A stretch of 64,000 nt of DNA from NCBI GenBank assembly GCA_018396865.1, contig JAGTRB010000007.1:35041-99040 (forward strand), given 5' to 3'. The notes below the pieces were generated by a model that saw only the letters and a program-made list of their open reading frames with translations, was not told where the DNA came from and did no database searches. The position numbers and the translations under genes are program-made. Below are positions 24,872 through 34,503 of the stretch, piece by piece. The stretch is from Candidatus Bathyarchaeota archaeon. Its GTDB lineage: Archaea; Thermoproteota; Bathyarchaeia; TCS64. How positions within the stretch are numbered: the stretch's first letter is position 1; the number at the start of each line of letters is the position of its first letter.

Positions 24872-25695
24872 TGTCGCTAAGAGAAGCTCTAAGGAGGGGC
24901 TATAAGCAGATCATCTACCTATGTCTCTTCATCGCTATCGCTGTACCTCTCGTCAACCCTATAGGGCTTCCGGTTCCTATAGACAAGACGACTTTGGGAG
25001 TTTATAACAAGTTGGAATCTCTCAAACCCGGAGATGTTGCGGTTATAGGAAATACTATAGGAGCCGCCATATACGCCGAGGTCTATCCCCAGTACGTAGC
25101 CGTTCTCGAACACCTATTTAGAAAGGAAGGGGTGAAGATAATCCTGGTTGATCATGGGACTGAGGCTCCCATATTCACCCAAAGAGCATTAAATGAGATC
25201 AATGCCTACAACCGAAAGAAGTACGGAGAGGATTTCGTTCATCTCGGATACATCGCCGGGGGCGAGGCCGCCATCGCGGGCTTGTGCAGAGACATCCACG
25301 GCCTTTTAAAGGTCGACTATTTCGGCAACCAGCTGACCGACCTGCCAATGATGAAGAATATAGTCGACGCTAGAAACTACTCCGTCGTCCTCACCTTCAC
25401 CGCCAGCGCCGACAGTCAGTTCTGGCTGAACCAGGCCTATGCGCCATATGGAACACCGGTAGCATTCGGCCTCACAGCCGTGAAGGTTCCTGACGCATAT
25501 GCCTACTACACCGCTGGGCAGATATTCGGTATAATCGAGAGCCTGAAAGGCGCGGCTCAATATGAGGTGCTTATCAAGAGGCCGGGGATGGCGGCGAAAG
25601 GCATGGACGCTCAGTCCCTGGCACACCTTCTCTACATAGGTCTACTGCTTCTATGTAATATAACGTACTTTGTAGGAGGTAGAAAGAGATCATGA
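24871..25695 (+). CDS. Membrane system copy 1, protein 3: second anchored globular protein
   Basis: About 274 residues: N-terminal helix (about 13-33), globular domain, C-terminal helix (about 252-267). Motifs shared with copy 2 (60692-61555) are YNKLESLKPGDV, YGEDFVHLGYIAGGEAAIAG (YGKDYVYLGYI...EA in copy 2), DIHGLLKVDYFG and the GAAQYEVLI..PG ending of the domain. The topology mirrors protein 1, so the two may form a pair of receptor-like or enzyme-like domains on the same membrane face. Function unknown. Start ATG 24871 follows GGGAGGGG; TTG 24868 is possible. Confidence 0.8.
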   Translation: MSLREALRRGYKQIIYLCLFIAIAVPLVNPIGLPVPIDKTTLGVYNKLESLKPGDVAVIGNTIGAAIYAEVYPQYVAVLEHLFRKEGVKIILVDHGTEAPIFTQRALNEINAYNRKKYGEDFVHLGYIAGGEAAIAGLCRDIHGLLKVDYFGNQLTDLPMMKNIVDARNYSVVLTFTASADSQFWLNQAYAPYGTPVAFGLTAVKVPDAYAYYTAGQIFGIIESLKGAAQYEVLIKRPGMAAKGMDAQSLAHLLYIGLLLLCNITYFVGGRKRS

Positions 25696-26372
25696 ATGGA
25701 TTAGAAACCTTATCAATACTGTTATCGACCACGCTGATACTTCTAACATATACAATATTGTATAGGGAGAATCCGGCATTCAGATTGGCTGAGCATATAA
25801 TGGTCGGCGCTACCGTGGGCCACGCCGTCGTCCTAGCTGTCTTCCAGGTTCGTGACCTGGCTTGGATAAAGTTCTATAGCGGCATTACAAAAGGTGTCAC
25901 AGGGAGCCTCATCTACATTATCCCTATGATCTTGGGCGTGCTACTCTATTTCCAGTTCTCCTCCAGATACAGGTACATGTCTCGAGTATCAATAGCATTG
26001 ATGCTGGCGGTCGGGCTCGCTTTATCCATAAGAGGCCTAATTCCAGTCAATGTGATCGGGCAGATAAAGGGGGCTCTAAGCCCGCTTAGGAGCATCGAAG
26101 CAGTCGCGTATCTGGTCGGCGTGGTCTGCGTGCTCCTGTACTTCGTTTATGAGGAGAGAACATCAAGATTCGTTGGACCGCTGCCGAAGATAGGAAGGTA
26201 TGTTTTGATGTTAACCATGGGCGCATACTTCGCGAATGCTATAATGGGGAGGGTCTCCATCGTGATCGGAACGCTGAATACTGTTCTTGTGGCCCCAGCG
26301 TGGTACCTAATCCCAGTCGCCTTCCTCGCCATCCTCGCTGATGCCATAGCGAGGAGAAAGACATCAAGGTAG
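25692..26372 (+). CDS. Membrane system copy 1, protein 4: polytopic membrane protein
   Basis: 226 residues with about seven hydrophobic helices. Shared with copy 2 (59980-60690): the stretch YRYMSRVSIALMLAVGLAL, then LI..NVIGQIKGALSPL (GFIDQIKGTILPL in copy 2), and the final GAYFANAIMGRVSIVIG (GVIFAQTFMGRLGLFVG). The invariant QIKG and MGR motifs mark one family. Its ATG overlaps the stop of gene 3 in ATGA. The operon ends here; 144 bases follow before the convergent serine hydrolase gene. Confidence 0.8.
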   Translation: MNGLETLSILLSTTLILLTYTILYRENPAFRLAEHIMVGATVGHAVVLAVFQVRDLAWIKFYSGITKGVTGSLIYIIPMILGVLLYFQFSSRYRYMSRVSIALMLAVGLALSIRGLIPVNVIGQIKGALSPLRSIEAVAYLVGVVCVLLYFVYEERTSRFVGPLPKIGRYVLMLTMGAYFANAIMGRVSIVIGTLNTVLVAPAWYLIPVAFLAILADAIARRKTSR

Positions 26373-26516
26373 AGTTCAGATGACCGATTCAATTAGAGCT
26401 AAAGTAAGTAGCGCGGTCCGCGAGAAATCTAGCGATATGATGAGTTCGATTTAAAAAGAGTGTTTAGCCTCCCTTTTTATTCTTTATCGAGTCCTTTATT
26501 AGGAACTCGTTTATTT

Positions 26517-28298
26517 TCAATTTGTTTTTGAGAGGATTAGAGGCACCTTTGACTCTCCTATAACCGATTTCAGCGTCATATTGCCCTCCAGTTTCCCCTC
26601 TAATGCTGCTAGGTTAAGCTCCACCTCATACTCTTCTGCACCCCAACCGATGTAGCCGTACGGGACCTTGAATCTGGCCCTCCCCTTTACTCTTCCACGG
26701 TGGGCCTCGAAATCGGAGAGGGAGATTGCCTCTCCATTCAGATCTGTAACAGTGCCATCATTTTCCCCGTAGATAGCCAATTTCATAGTAAAGTAACCAT
26801 AGGGAATAACATAGTCCCCGATCCATAGCCCTCTAAGCTCTGCATTCTCATCTACCATTCGTTTATACTCAATATGCCTTCTATATACCTCGGTTTCTAG
26901 GTCGATCTGTTTTGCAAAGCCATTCTCATCAAACTCGAATGTTAACTCCATTCCATCGCTCTTACCCCCGTGAACGAGGAATCTCGCCTCGTCTATGGCC
27001 TCTAAATAAGCCTTAGCAGGCCCCATCTCCAGTATAAGATGGCCGGGCTCCGTTTTCACATGAACCTCCTGAAACTCTCTGGTGTAAACGCCTAAAAGCC
27101 TACTCCAACTCTCTGGTATAGATTCTACCCTTATCGATTCAGGGTTGAAGTATAATGTTCCCCCCATGAGGAGATGTAAAACTTCCTTTGCTGGGGGCCT
27201 CCATCCCGTGTTGTCGTTGAAGTTGCAGAGGATCACAACCCCCGTCTTAACCTCTGGATAAAAGGCTACATGGGCAGTCCATCCCAGGTTTCCACCAGTG
27301 TGGGAAAGCATGGGCCTCCCGTAATACCAACTCCTCTTCCATGAAAGGGCATACCCACTTCTAGAGGCTCCCGCGCTGGCCTGGAGCCTATGCATCTCCT
27401 CTATGGTCTCCTCCTTCAAGATCCTTCTCCCCTTATAGTATCCACCATTCATCTGCGATACTAGGAAGCGGGCTAGGTCTATGGCCGTGGAGAAGAGGGA
27501 GCCGCAGGGCTTCTCAGGCATCGAACCACCATACCAGGGTTTTACGGGCTCTGGAGTACCTCCCGGCCTCCTCGTGTATGGCTGGGCCATAAGCCTCTTA
27601 ATTTGGGGCGTCTGCTCAAAGGAACTTGAATGCATCTCCAACGGCTTGAAAATCTCTTCCTCCATATATTTGGGGTAGGGCATGCCTGATAATAACTCGA
27701 TGAGATAGCCTATTATGTTGAAGGCAGTGTTTGAATAGACTATCTCCTCATTAGGGGGGCGGACCGCTATGGCTGACTCCCTGATCATCTCCTTCAATGG
27801 GACCGCCTCTTCAGGGTTGAAGTAGATCGGGTCCACATGGACTGGGAGCCCTGATGTATGGGTTAGGAGGTTTCTGACCGTGGGTTGCTCTCTGAATCTG
27901 GTTCTGATCTTCACATCATCCATAAGGTCATTCACAGGATCATCTAGGTTGAGTTTCCCCCTCTCGACGAGTTTGAGGAGGCCTACAGCCAAGACGGGCT
28001 TAGAGACCGAGGCCACTCTATAGACCGTTTCGGCTGTAGCCGGGGTCGAGTTCGCCAGATCTGCGAAGCCGAACCCCTTTGACCAGGCTATATTCTCCCC
28101 CTTCACTAGGGCCACGGATAACCCTGGGATCTGCCTCCTATTCATCTCCTCGACCAGGTACCCCTCAATCTCTTCAAGAACCAATCTCTCTCCACTTTTA
28201 ATCAATCCACTAATTAAAAAAACTCTCCCAGCCCGGGTATCCAAACCACAGCAATTTATTTTGGAATAATTCGCTTGTATAAATCGCATGAACCTCAT
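26517..28298 (-). CDS. Serine beta-lactamase/D-Ala-D-Ala-peptidase family hydrolase
   Basis: A protein of up to 593 residues. The catalytic domain (about 40-375) has SxxK as SVSK (97-100), the YxN motif as YSN (about 186) and HTGG (about 333) in place of KTG, the set of class C/esterase-like members. The remaining 210 residues form beta-rich lipocalin-like C-terminal repeats. Archaeal relatives include Pyrococcus peptidase Pab87-like D-aminopeptidases. The first 30 codons look untranslated (they contain unusual residues), so the true start may be near residue 32-52. Substrate unknown; it converges with the four-gene operon. Confidence 0.85.
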   Translation of the reverse strand: MRFMRFIQANYSKINCCGLDTRAGRVFLISGLIKSGERLVLEEIEGYLVEEMNRRQIPGLSVALVKGENIAWSKGFGFADLANSTPATAETVYRVASVSKPVLAVGLLKLVERGKLNLDDPVNDLMDDVKIRTRFREQPTVRNLLTHTSGLPVHVDPIYFNPEEAVPLKEMIRESAIAVRPPNEEIVYSNTAFNIIGYLIELLSGMPYPKYMEEEIFKPLEMHSSSFEQTPQIKRLMAQPYTRRPGGTPEPVKPWYGGSMPEKPCGSLFSTAIDLARFLVSQMNGGYYKGRRILKEETIEEMHRLQASAGASRSGYALSWKRSWYYGRPMLSHTGGNLGWTAHVAFYPEVKTGVVILCNFNDNTGWRPPAKEVLHLLMGGTLYFNPESIRVESIPESWSRLLGVYTREFQEVHVKTEPGHLILEMGPAKAYLEAIDEARFLVHGGKSDGMELTFEFDENGFAKQIDLETEVYRRHIEYKRMVDENAELRGLWIGDYVIPYGYFTMKLAIYGENDGTVTDLNGEAISLSDFEAHRGRVKGRARFKVPYGYIGWGAEEYEVELNLAALEGKLEGNMTLKSVIGESKVPLILSKTN

Positions 28299-28382
28299 AA
28301 AAAATATGTATCTTAGAGATCTAGGATCGAAATATTAAATCGCCCAAATATCTGTTTTTATTAATAATGGTTGTGAGTTTCA

Positions 28383-29276
28383 TCAAGTATACAAATATTC
28401 TATGCTCCCGTCTGGATAGATCTTCGCTCCGCTCCTCCTCGCGGTCCAGCAGTGGAAGTTTATTGCCACTGGGCATATGGCCGTATGGGTGCTAGCCATC
28501 TCAACCTTCACCGTCAGGGCTGTTGTGTCTCCCCCAATCCCCCCAGGGCCTATGCCCAGGGAGTTGACCTGTGAGAGAAGCTCCATCTCCATCGATGCAA
28601 GTTCCCGATCTGGGTTTATATCGGTCCATTCTCTGATGCTGATAGCTCTCCTACTCAGCTTGGCCGCTGTGTGGATCTGTCCTCCAATTCCAACCCCTAT
28701 GGCCACGGGTGGGCATGGAATCCCTCCAGCCTCAACCATGCTCATGAGGACCAGCCTCCTTATGCCGGTTCCAGCTTCCCCAATCTGGCTCGGCGTGAGG
28801 ACCTTCAAGACATTAACGAGCTCTGCGCCGCATCCCTTGAAGCTGATTATGAACTGCGCGTGGTCAATCCTTGGGTTGTAATCGATCTCCATGTCTGGTA
28901 TCTCCACCCCAGAGTTGTCTCCCGAATTTTTCCTGGTGATGGGGTGGACCATGCTCGGCCTCATGTAGCCCTCTCTTGTCGCCTTGGCTATGGCCCTCTC
29001 GAAGGCTCTCCTGATGTCCGCATCGATTTTAACCTCCCCTCCGATCCACGCGTAGAGGGTGGGGTAGCCAGGAGACTGGCATATGGGTGTCCCAGTTTCG
29101 CTCGCCAGCTCAACGTTATTTATCATGGCTCTTAGTAGCTCCCTAGCTGGGGGGCTCCTCTCCCTCTGGTAGGCTTGCCTGAGCAGCCACATGGCGTCTG
29201 GAGCTATCTCTATGCAGCATCTCTTGACCATCTCATAGGCCACTTCGAATAGGTTGGTCTCACCGATCCTCTTCAT
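28383..29276 (-). CDS. Fumarate hydratase class I / tartrate dehydratase-type, alpha subunit
   Basis: A 297-residue iron-sulfur hydratase subunit. It shows NSGDNSGVEIPDMEID (about 117-132), the cluster cysteine contexts CQSPGYPT, GGIPCPPVAIGVGIG and the ending GGDTTALTVKVE...STHTAICPVAI. The beta subunit gene is just upstream (6 bases), so the pair makes a two-subunit class I enzyme converting fumarate and malate. Tartrate dehydratase has the same architecture and cannot be excluded, but no tartrate genes are near. Confidence 0.9.
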   Translation of the reverse strand: MKRIGETNLFEVAYEMVKRCCIEIAPDAMWLLRQAYQRERSPPARELLRAMINNVELASETGTPICQSPGYPTLYAWIGGEVKIDADIRRAFERAIAKATREGYMRPSMVHPITRKNSGDNSGVEIPDMEIDYNPRIDHAQFIISFKGCGAELVNVLKVLTPSQIGEAGTGIRRLVLMSMVEAGGIPCPPVAIGVGIGGQIHTAAKLSRRAISIREWTDINPDRELASMEMELLSQVNSLGIGPGGIGGDTTALTVKVEMASTHTAICPVAINFHCWTARRSGAKIYPDGSIEYLYT

Positions 29277-29282
29277 CCATCC

Positions 29283-29879
29283 TTACCCTTCATGAAATAG
29301 CTCTGATATCCTTTTTAGGGCTCTCTCCCTGACCCTTCTGAATATGCTTTCGCCCTTGGAGTCCATACCGACTATCAGGGGCCCCCAATCCTTGGCTTCT
29401 AGAACCCACATGGCCTCAGGCATGCCCAAGTCCAGCCAGTGCACCCTGAGAACCCTCCTGAGGGCCTTTCCCTGAATAACGGCGCAGCCAGGTGGGGAGA
29501 TGAGATAGACCCCACAATACCTCCTAAGGGCGGAGAGGGTTCCATCCCCCATCCCTCCCTTCCCGATGATCGCCTTCACCCCCAGCCTCCCAACTATGAC
29601 CTCTGAGAAGGGCTCCATCCTGATGCTAGATGTGGGCCCTATAGCTGTGACCTCCCAACCTCCATTCCTCCTCCTCACCACGGGTCCCGCATGGAATAAT
29701 GCTCCCCCCTCAAGATCCTCCTCCAGCCCCTCTCCATTCTCAAGATACTTGATTATCCTTCTATGAGCCAGGTCTCTAGCCGTGAAGACCGTTCCGTTAA
29801 GATAAACCACATCCCCGACCTCGAGACCTCTAACCTCCTCATCGCTGAGAGGGGTTTTTAGCCTCACCTCCTTAGGCAT
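29283..29879 (-). CDS. Fumarate hydratase class I-type, beta subunit
   Basis: A 198-residue partner of the alpha subunit. Family marks are LKTPLSDEEVRGLEVGDVV near the start, GALFHAGPVV, the substrate-binding IGPTSSIRMEPF (about 83-94) and KGGMGDGTL. The start ATG at 29879 is chosen; the frame has a GTG three codons upstream. It is first in the two-gene operon and divergent from the M20 amidohydrolase gene, whose start is 55 bases away. Confidence 0.9.
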   Translation of the reverse strand: MPKEVRLKTPLSDEEVRGLEVGDVVYLNGTVFTARDLAHRRIIKYLENGEGLEEDLEGGALFHAGPVVRRRNGGWEVTAIGPTSSIRMEPFSEVIVGRLGVKAIIGKGGMGDGTLSALRRYCGVYLISPPGCAVIQGKALRRVLRVHWLDLGMPEAMWVLEAKDWGPLIVGMDSKGESIFRRVRERALKRISELFHEG

Positions 29880-29933
29880 GGTCTTCACCCAACATTATTT
29901 TATACTCTTAGGGGGAACTCCTTTTTGGTTTAT

Positions 29934-31355
29934 ATGTTGAAGGGGATAGCCCTGAGCTGGATAGATGAGAATGAGAAAAGGATCATCGAGATAAGTGACA
30001 GGGCTTGGGAGTTCGCCGAGGTGGGCCTCCAAGAGTATAAGACCTCTGAGCTCCTCTCCAAGGAGTTGGAGAGGCATGGCTTCAAGGTTGAGAGGGGCGT
30101 CGCAGATATGCCCACAGCCTTCGTCGCAACCTATGGATCCGGAGGCCCTGTCATAGGCATCATGGGAGAACTCGACGCCCTTCCAGGCCTATCACAGAAA
30201 CCTGTTCCATATAGGGCGCCCTTAGTTGAGGGGGCTCCTGGGCATGGGTGCGGCCACAACATCCACGGAACCTCAGGGATGGCGGGGGCCATAGCGGCCA
30301 AGGTGGCCCTTGAGGAGGCTGGGATCCCCGGCACGGTCAGGTTCTACGGCTGCCCAGCTGAGGAGACCCTCGTTGGGAAGGTCTGGCTGGTGAGGGACGG
30401 ATACTTCGATGGGGTTGATGCGGTCTTGAGCCACCATCCGGGGCAGGCAAACACCGCGGGCCTAGCCAGCAGCAACGCCATGAACTCGGTCAAGTTCCAC
30501 TTCTACGGGGTCTCATCCCACGCCGCCGGCTCCCCTGAGCAGGGCAGGAGCGCCCTAGACGCGGTGGAGCTGATGGATGCAGGCATCAACTACATGAGGG
30601 AGCACATAATCCAGGAGGCCAGAATCCACTATGTGATAGAGGAGGGGGGCCACGAGCCGAATGTGGTTCCAGCCTATGCCAGGAGCTGGTTCTACGTGAG
30701 GGCGCCTGAGAGGGAGCAGGTCGAGGAGATATACAACTGGGTTCTTGAGATAGCTAAGGGGGCTGACCACATGGCTAGGACGACCCATAAGGTGGAGTTT
30801 CTCACCGGATGTTACAACATCATCCCCAACAGGACCCTAAGTGAGCTTGTTGTCTCGAACATGAGGGAGATAGGGGCGCCGAGGCACACTGATGAGGAGC
30901 TCGAGTTCGCGAGGGAGCTAAACAAGAGCATCCCACCCGAGCAGAAGAGGACCTCCCTTTGGAAATCGAAGAGGCCTGGGTGGGAAAAGCTCCTAGACGA
31001 GCTCTTCGATGAGAGGATCCTGGACGCATGGAACGAGGGGATGGTCTCAGCTGGCTCCTCAGATGTTGGAGACGTGAGCTGGGTCGCCCCGGCCATGGAG
31101 TTCAGCACGGTCTGCTGCATACTGGGAACCCCCGGCCACAGCTGGCAGTTCACAGCCCAAGCAGGTATGAGCATAGGCCACAAGTCGCTAATATTCGCTT
31201 CAAAGGTGATAGCCGCCACAGCCCTAGACCTCATCACAAGGAATGATATCCTACAGAAAGCCAGAGAGGAGTGGAAGACAAGGCTGGCTGGCAGGGTCTA
31301 CAAGCCACCGATACCGAAAGACCTGAAACCACCCCTCCACCAGTTCGCAAAATAG
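29934..31355 (+). CDS. M20-family amidohydrolase, AbgB/AmhX-like
   Basis: A 473-residue M20 dipeptidase-fold enzyme. The zinc-site segments are GELDALPGL (about 75-83), GAPGHGCGHNIHG (about 99-111), and PAEETLVGK with the catalytic Glu pair, followed by the dimerisation domain with SSHAAGSPEQG. This arrangement matches p-aminobenzoyl-glutamate hydrolase subunit B and related aminoacylases. ATG 29934 is preferred; the frame also has a TTG at 29925. Substrate is likely an N-acyl or N-aroyl amino acid; no partner AbgA is present. Confidence 0.88.
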   Translation: MLKGIALSWIDENEKRIIEISDRAWEFAEVGLQEYKTSELLSKELERHGFKVERGVADMPTAFVATYGSGGPVIGIMGELDALPGLSQKPVPYRAPLVEGAPGHGCGHNIHGTSGMAGAIAAKVALEEAGIPGTVRFYGCPAEETLVGKVWLVRDGYFDGVDAVLSHHPGQANTAGLASSNAMNSVKFHFYGVSSHAAGSPEQGRSALDAVELMDAGINYMREHIIQEARIHYVIEEGGHEPNVVPAYARSWFYVRAPEREQVEEIYNWVLEIAKGADHMARTTHKVEFLTGCYNIIPNRTLSELVVSNMREIGAPRHTDEELEFARELNKSIPPEQKRTSLWKSKRPGWEKLLDELFDERILDAWNEGMVSAGSSDVGDVSWVAPAMEFSTVCCILGTPGHSWQFTAQAGMSIGHKSLIFASKVIAATALDLITRNDILQKAREEWKTRLAGRVYKPPIPKDLKPPLHQFAK

Positions 31356-31452
31356 TTCGGAAAATAGGTTGCTCCCATTGTTTTTTATGATCTTTTAGAT
31401 TGACTTTTTAGATCTTTCCTAGGCATCATTATATTCAAAATATCAGGTTTTA

Positions 31453-33039
31453 TCAGATTTCTGCCTTGGCCTTGTGCTTGAACTGCCTCTCGTAGAGTTC
31501 CTTCACCCTCTCTATTGTATCTGCCTCCCAAGGCGGCTTGTCGACCCTTATCCTCTTAATCCTTGCAAATCTCAGTGCAAACCCTGACCTGTAATTTGGG
31601 CTTCTCTGGATCTCGTTGTAGTCGACCTCCACAACTATCTCGGGCCTCACATACACCGTATGGTGGGTCTCCCCGATCTTGAGTTCCAGCAGCCTTTTTG
31701 TCATCCATTCAAACTCTTCATCAGTCAATCCCTTGAAGGTCTTCCCCACGATCAGCCATTCGCTCCCGCTCCTGGCGGCGAGGTGGTAGTTGCTCAGCCA
31801 ACCCGTCCTCCTGCCGTATCCCCAGTCAGCCGCGGCTATGACCAGGTCAAGAGTCTCAGCCGGCTTGATCTTGAACCACCCCTTCCCTCTTACTCCCGGT
31901 GTGTAGGTAGAATCGAGTCTCTTGGCCATAAGCCCTTCATGCCCCATCTCCAGAGCCCTCCTCAGAAACGACTCAGCCTCGGACGCATCTCCTGTGACAA
32001 TCCTCTCTGCCAGAAGTTCTCCCGGGCAGACCTCCTCGAGAATCCTCCACCGCTCGTTATAGGGCTCATCAATTAGAAGCCGCCCCCCAATATACAAGAT
32101 GTCGAAGAGGTGGAGCCTCAAGGGGATCCTCTTCACCATGTCCTCCACATCATGAGTTCGGGTGAACCTCCTCATCAGCATCTGGAATGGGAGGGGTCTT
32201 CCCCCCTCCCCCACGGCCACGGCCTCACCCTCGAGGATCAACTCCCTTGAGTCAATCCGACTTTTTATAAGCTCAACGATGTCTGGTAGGCTGGAGGTCA
32301 CATCCGTCAGCCTCCTGCTGTATATCCTGACCTCATCTCCAAGCCTATGGATCTGGATCCTTGCCCCGTCGAACTTGTACTCGAAAGCGGTTACTCCACC
32401 ATGCTCCGTGAGTACCTCCTTTATATCGTAGGAGGGGGCTGCCAACATAGGCTTCAATGGTGTGAAAAGGTTCACATTCACCCTCCTGATTCCCTCTACT
32501 CCCTCTTCCAGGGCTATCCTCGCCACTCTTCCTAGGTCTCCAGTCATCATAAGCGCCCTTCGTATGAGTTCAGGCTCTAGGCCAGCCGCCTCAGCAACCC
32601 CTTCGATCATCATCCCCTCATCAACTCCTATCCTCATCTCCCCTTGGAGGATGCGGATCAGGAAATCTACCTCCATGGGATCCGCTCGGCTGATCAGCGC
32701 CCTTACCAGGGATGTCTTAATCCTCCTTGAGCCTAGGCCCCTGGCTTCAGCCACCTCAGTTAGGGTTTTATAGACCTCAAGGACTGTGAGGGGCTTCTCG
32801 ATAAGGGTTGCTTGCCTCTCAGCCTCTAGGGCCCTCTTCACAGTGGCGTATCCGACATCCAGGGTTCTCGGATCCAACTCTGGGAATATGGAGCCGACAA
32901 TTAGGAGGACTGAGGGCGCGACCTCTTCTGATTCGAGTTCTCTAAGATATTCGGCGAGAAGTTTCACCTTCTCCCTCCTCCTCCTTGTGGCCTCAAGAGA
33001 CTTCAGGAGGAGGGCTAAACGTGAGAATCTTGTCCTCAT
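31453..33039 (-). CDS. lig: ATP-dependent DNA ligase
   Basis: A 528-residue archaeal replicative ligase. The N-terminal DNA-binding domain (about 1-190) is followed by the adenylation domain with motif I EYKFDGAR (Lys 222), RIYSRRLTDVT (motif Ia/III region), LEGEAVA (motif IIIa-like), GLMAKRLDSTY (motif IV) and WFKIKP (motif V), then an OB-fold ending in FARIKRIRVDK (motif VI region). The start ATG 33039 matches the usual beginning of the domain; the frame extends nine codons further up. It is downstream of the aminotransferase on the same strand, 167 bases away. Confidence 0.95.
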   Translation of the reverse strand: MRTRFSRLALLLKSLEATRRRREKVKLLAEYLRELESEEVAPSVLLIVGSIFPELDPRTLDVGYATVKRALEAERQATLIEKPLTVLEVYKTLTEVAEARGLGSRRIKTSLVRALISRADPMEVDFLIRILQGEMRIGVDEGMMIEGVAEAAGLEPELIRRALMMTGDLGRVARIALEEGVEGIRRVNVNLFTPLKPMLAAPSYDIKEVLTEHGGVTAFEYKFDGARIQIHRLGDEVRIYSRRLTDVTSSLPDIVELIKSRIDSRELILEGEAVAVGEGGRPLPFQMLMRRFTRTHDVEDMVKRIPLRLHLFDILYIGGRLLIDEPYNERWRILEEVCPGELLAERIVTGDASEAESFLRRALEMGHEGLMAKRLDSTYTPGVRGKGWFKIKPAETLDLVIAAADWGYGRRTGWLSNYHLAARSGSEWLIVGKTFKGLTDEEFEWMTKRLLELKIGETHHTVYVRPEIVVEVDYNEIQRSPNYRSGFALRFARIKRIRVDKPPWEADTIERVKELYERQFKHKAKAEI

Positions 33040-33205
33040 CTCACCCTCTGATCTGGCCTCCCGCAAATCCCAAGATCAGGTCTCCTATCTGTATTATCTC
33101 TTCCAGTAGATCAAATCTAGGATGGTCCTATCTCTGGGGACTTTTTCTACCATGATATTCCCGTTGATAGGTCTCAAATAATTTTCTATTCTAGTACCTA
33201 TTTCA

Positions 33206-34369
33206 TCATTTCTCTTTGAGTGTTCTCAACTCCTTCAGCAAGATTTCAATATCTTCCTCGCTGTTGTAGAAGTGGGGTGAGATCCTTAATCCCCCCACCC
33301 TCGCGCTGATAGCTATCCCACGGTTATAGAGTTCTGCCTCCATATCCCTGTTCTTCTTAACCTTCACGTTGACGAAAAGCCTCCTCTCCTCATCCAACGG
33401 TGTTTGAAGTTCGAATCCTGAATCAATTAACCCCTCTACGAGGATTGTTCCGAGCCTCTTAATTTTTCTCTCGATGTTATTTAATCCCTCTCGTAGGAGG
33501 ACCTTCATGGAGTTTCCCACGGCCACATATGCCATCTCGTATCTTGGATATATCTGGAAGCGTCCGACCCCCTTTCTGTATTTGAAGTCGTAGAGGTCGA
33601 ATCTTTCGTAGATGTTTGTTTGAAGCTGGGATTCTGCGATGGACTGGTTTCCGACGAAGACTGGCTGGAATGAGTCTATATGCTCCCTATTTATGTATAG
33701 GAAGCCCACGGTCTGAGAGTAAGGCCCCCCTAGAAGCCATTTATATGTGCTGACGGCGAGAAAATCCACATTGGCTGCATCGACGTTGAGCCTGAGGGCT
33801 CCCGCGGACTGGACGGCGTCTACAACCAGATAGGCTCCATGCTCATGAGCAACATCAGCTAAGGATTTGAGGTCATGGACCAGGCCGTTATACCACCCAG
33901 CCTGGTCTACTAAAACGGCCGCAGTATCATCATCTATAAGCCTCTCAAACTCCTCCAATCCTATCTCCCCATTCTTCCTCTCCGCGAATCTCACCTCGAC
34001 CCCCCTCTCCCTCTGCTTCAGGGATACGATCGCCCCCATCGGGTATGAGATGCTCGTGGTGACTAGGTTCTGGCCTCGCCTCATGGGGAGCATTGATAGA
34101 GCCGTGTTGATGCCCGTGGTAGTGTTCGGGATGAAGGCGACCTCCTCCTCAGCAGCCCCAATTATCTCGGCGAATAGCCTCTTGCTCTCCTCCGCCTCCT
34201 TAGCCCACCTATCCGCGCCCTGAAGCCAATCCTCCCCCATCATCCACCTGCATCGATCCTCTATGTAATCCTTCAGAATCCTTATTGTTGAGGCTGGAAC
34301 AGCCCCGGTGGATGCGTTGTTAAGATATACAAGCCTTCTAGTTATAGGGAATTCTTCACCGCAACCCAT
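33206..34369 (-). CDS. Class V aminotransferase (cysteine desulfurase / isopenicillin-N epimerase-like)
   Basis: A 387-residue PLP enzyme of fold type I. Seen are LVYLNNASTGAVP at the N-terminus, FIPNTTTGIN (phosphate loop), VVDAVQSAGALRLNV (Asp that binds the pyridine nitrogen) and the Schiff-base lysine in STYKWLLGG (about residue 210). It lacks the RTG/CysxxG loop expected of a true NifS/SufS, so a selenocysteine-lyase or epimerase-like activity is as likely. No Isc/Suf genes are near. Confidence 0.85.
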   Translation of the reverse strand: MGCGEEFPITRRLVYLNNASTGAVPASTIRILKDYIEDRCRWMMGEDWLQGADRWAKEAEESKRLFAEIIGAAEEEVAFIPNTTTGINTALSMLPMRRGQNLVTTSISYPMGAIVSLKQRERGVEVRFAERKNGEIGLEEFERLIDDDTAAVLVDQAGWYNGLVHDLKSLADVAHEHGAYLVVDAVQSAGALRLNVDAANVDFLAVSTYKWLLGGPYSQTVGFLYINREHIDSFQPVFVGNQSIAESQLQTNIYERFDLYDFKYRKGVGRFQIYPRYEMAYVAVGNSMKVLLREGLNNIERKIKRLGTILVEGLIDSGFELQTPLDEERRLFVNVKVKKNRDMEAELYNRGIAISARVGGLRISPHFYNSEEDIEILLKELRTLKEK

Positions 34370-34503
34370 GCAGATGAATGGGCTACATATCTCTATAAAT
34401 TTTTCATGATTCCAGCTGCAGAAGGGAAGAGGTAATTAAAAAGACGGCCCCTTAGCCTCTTCGTGTCTGGATTGGTCTGAGGCTTCTCTGGTTCAAGGCT
34501 TAG

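Noticed and set aside
28383..29879. L-tartrate dehydratase as the primary call
   Set aside because: Same two-subunit architecture as class I fumarase, no tartrate genes nearby; kept only as an alternative.
33206..34369. Housekeeping cysteine desulfurase IscS/SufS
   Set aside because: The catalytic cysteine loop is not visible and no Fe-S assembly genes are near; kept as a general class V aminotransferase.
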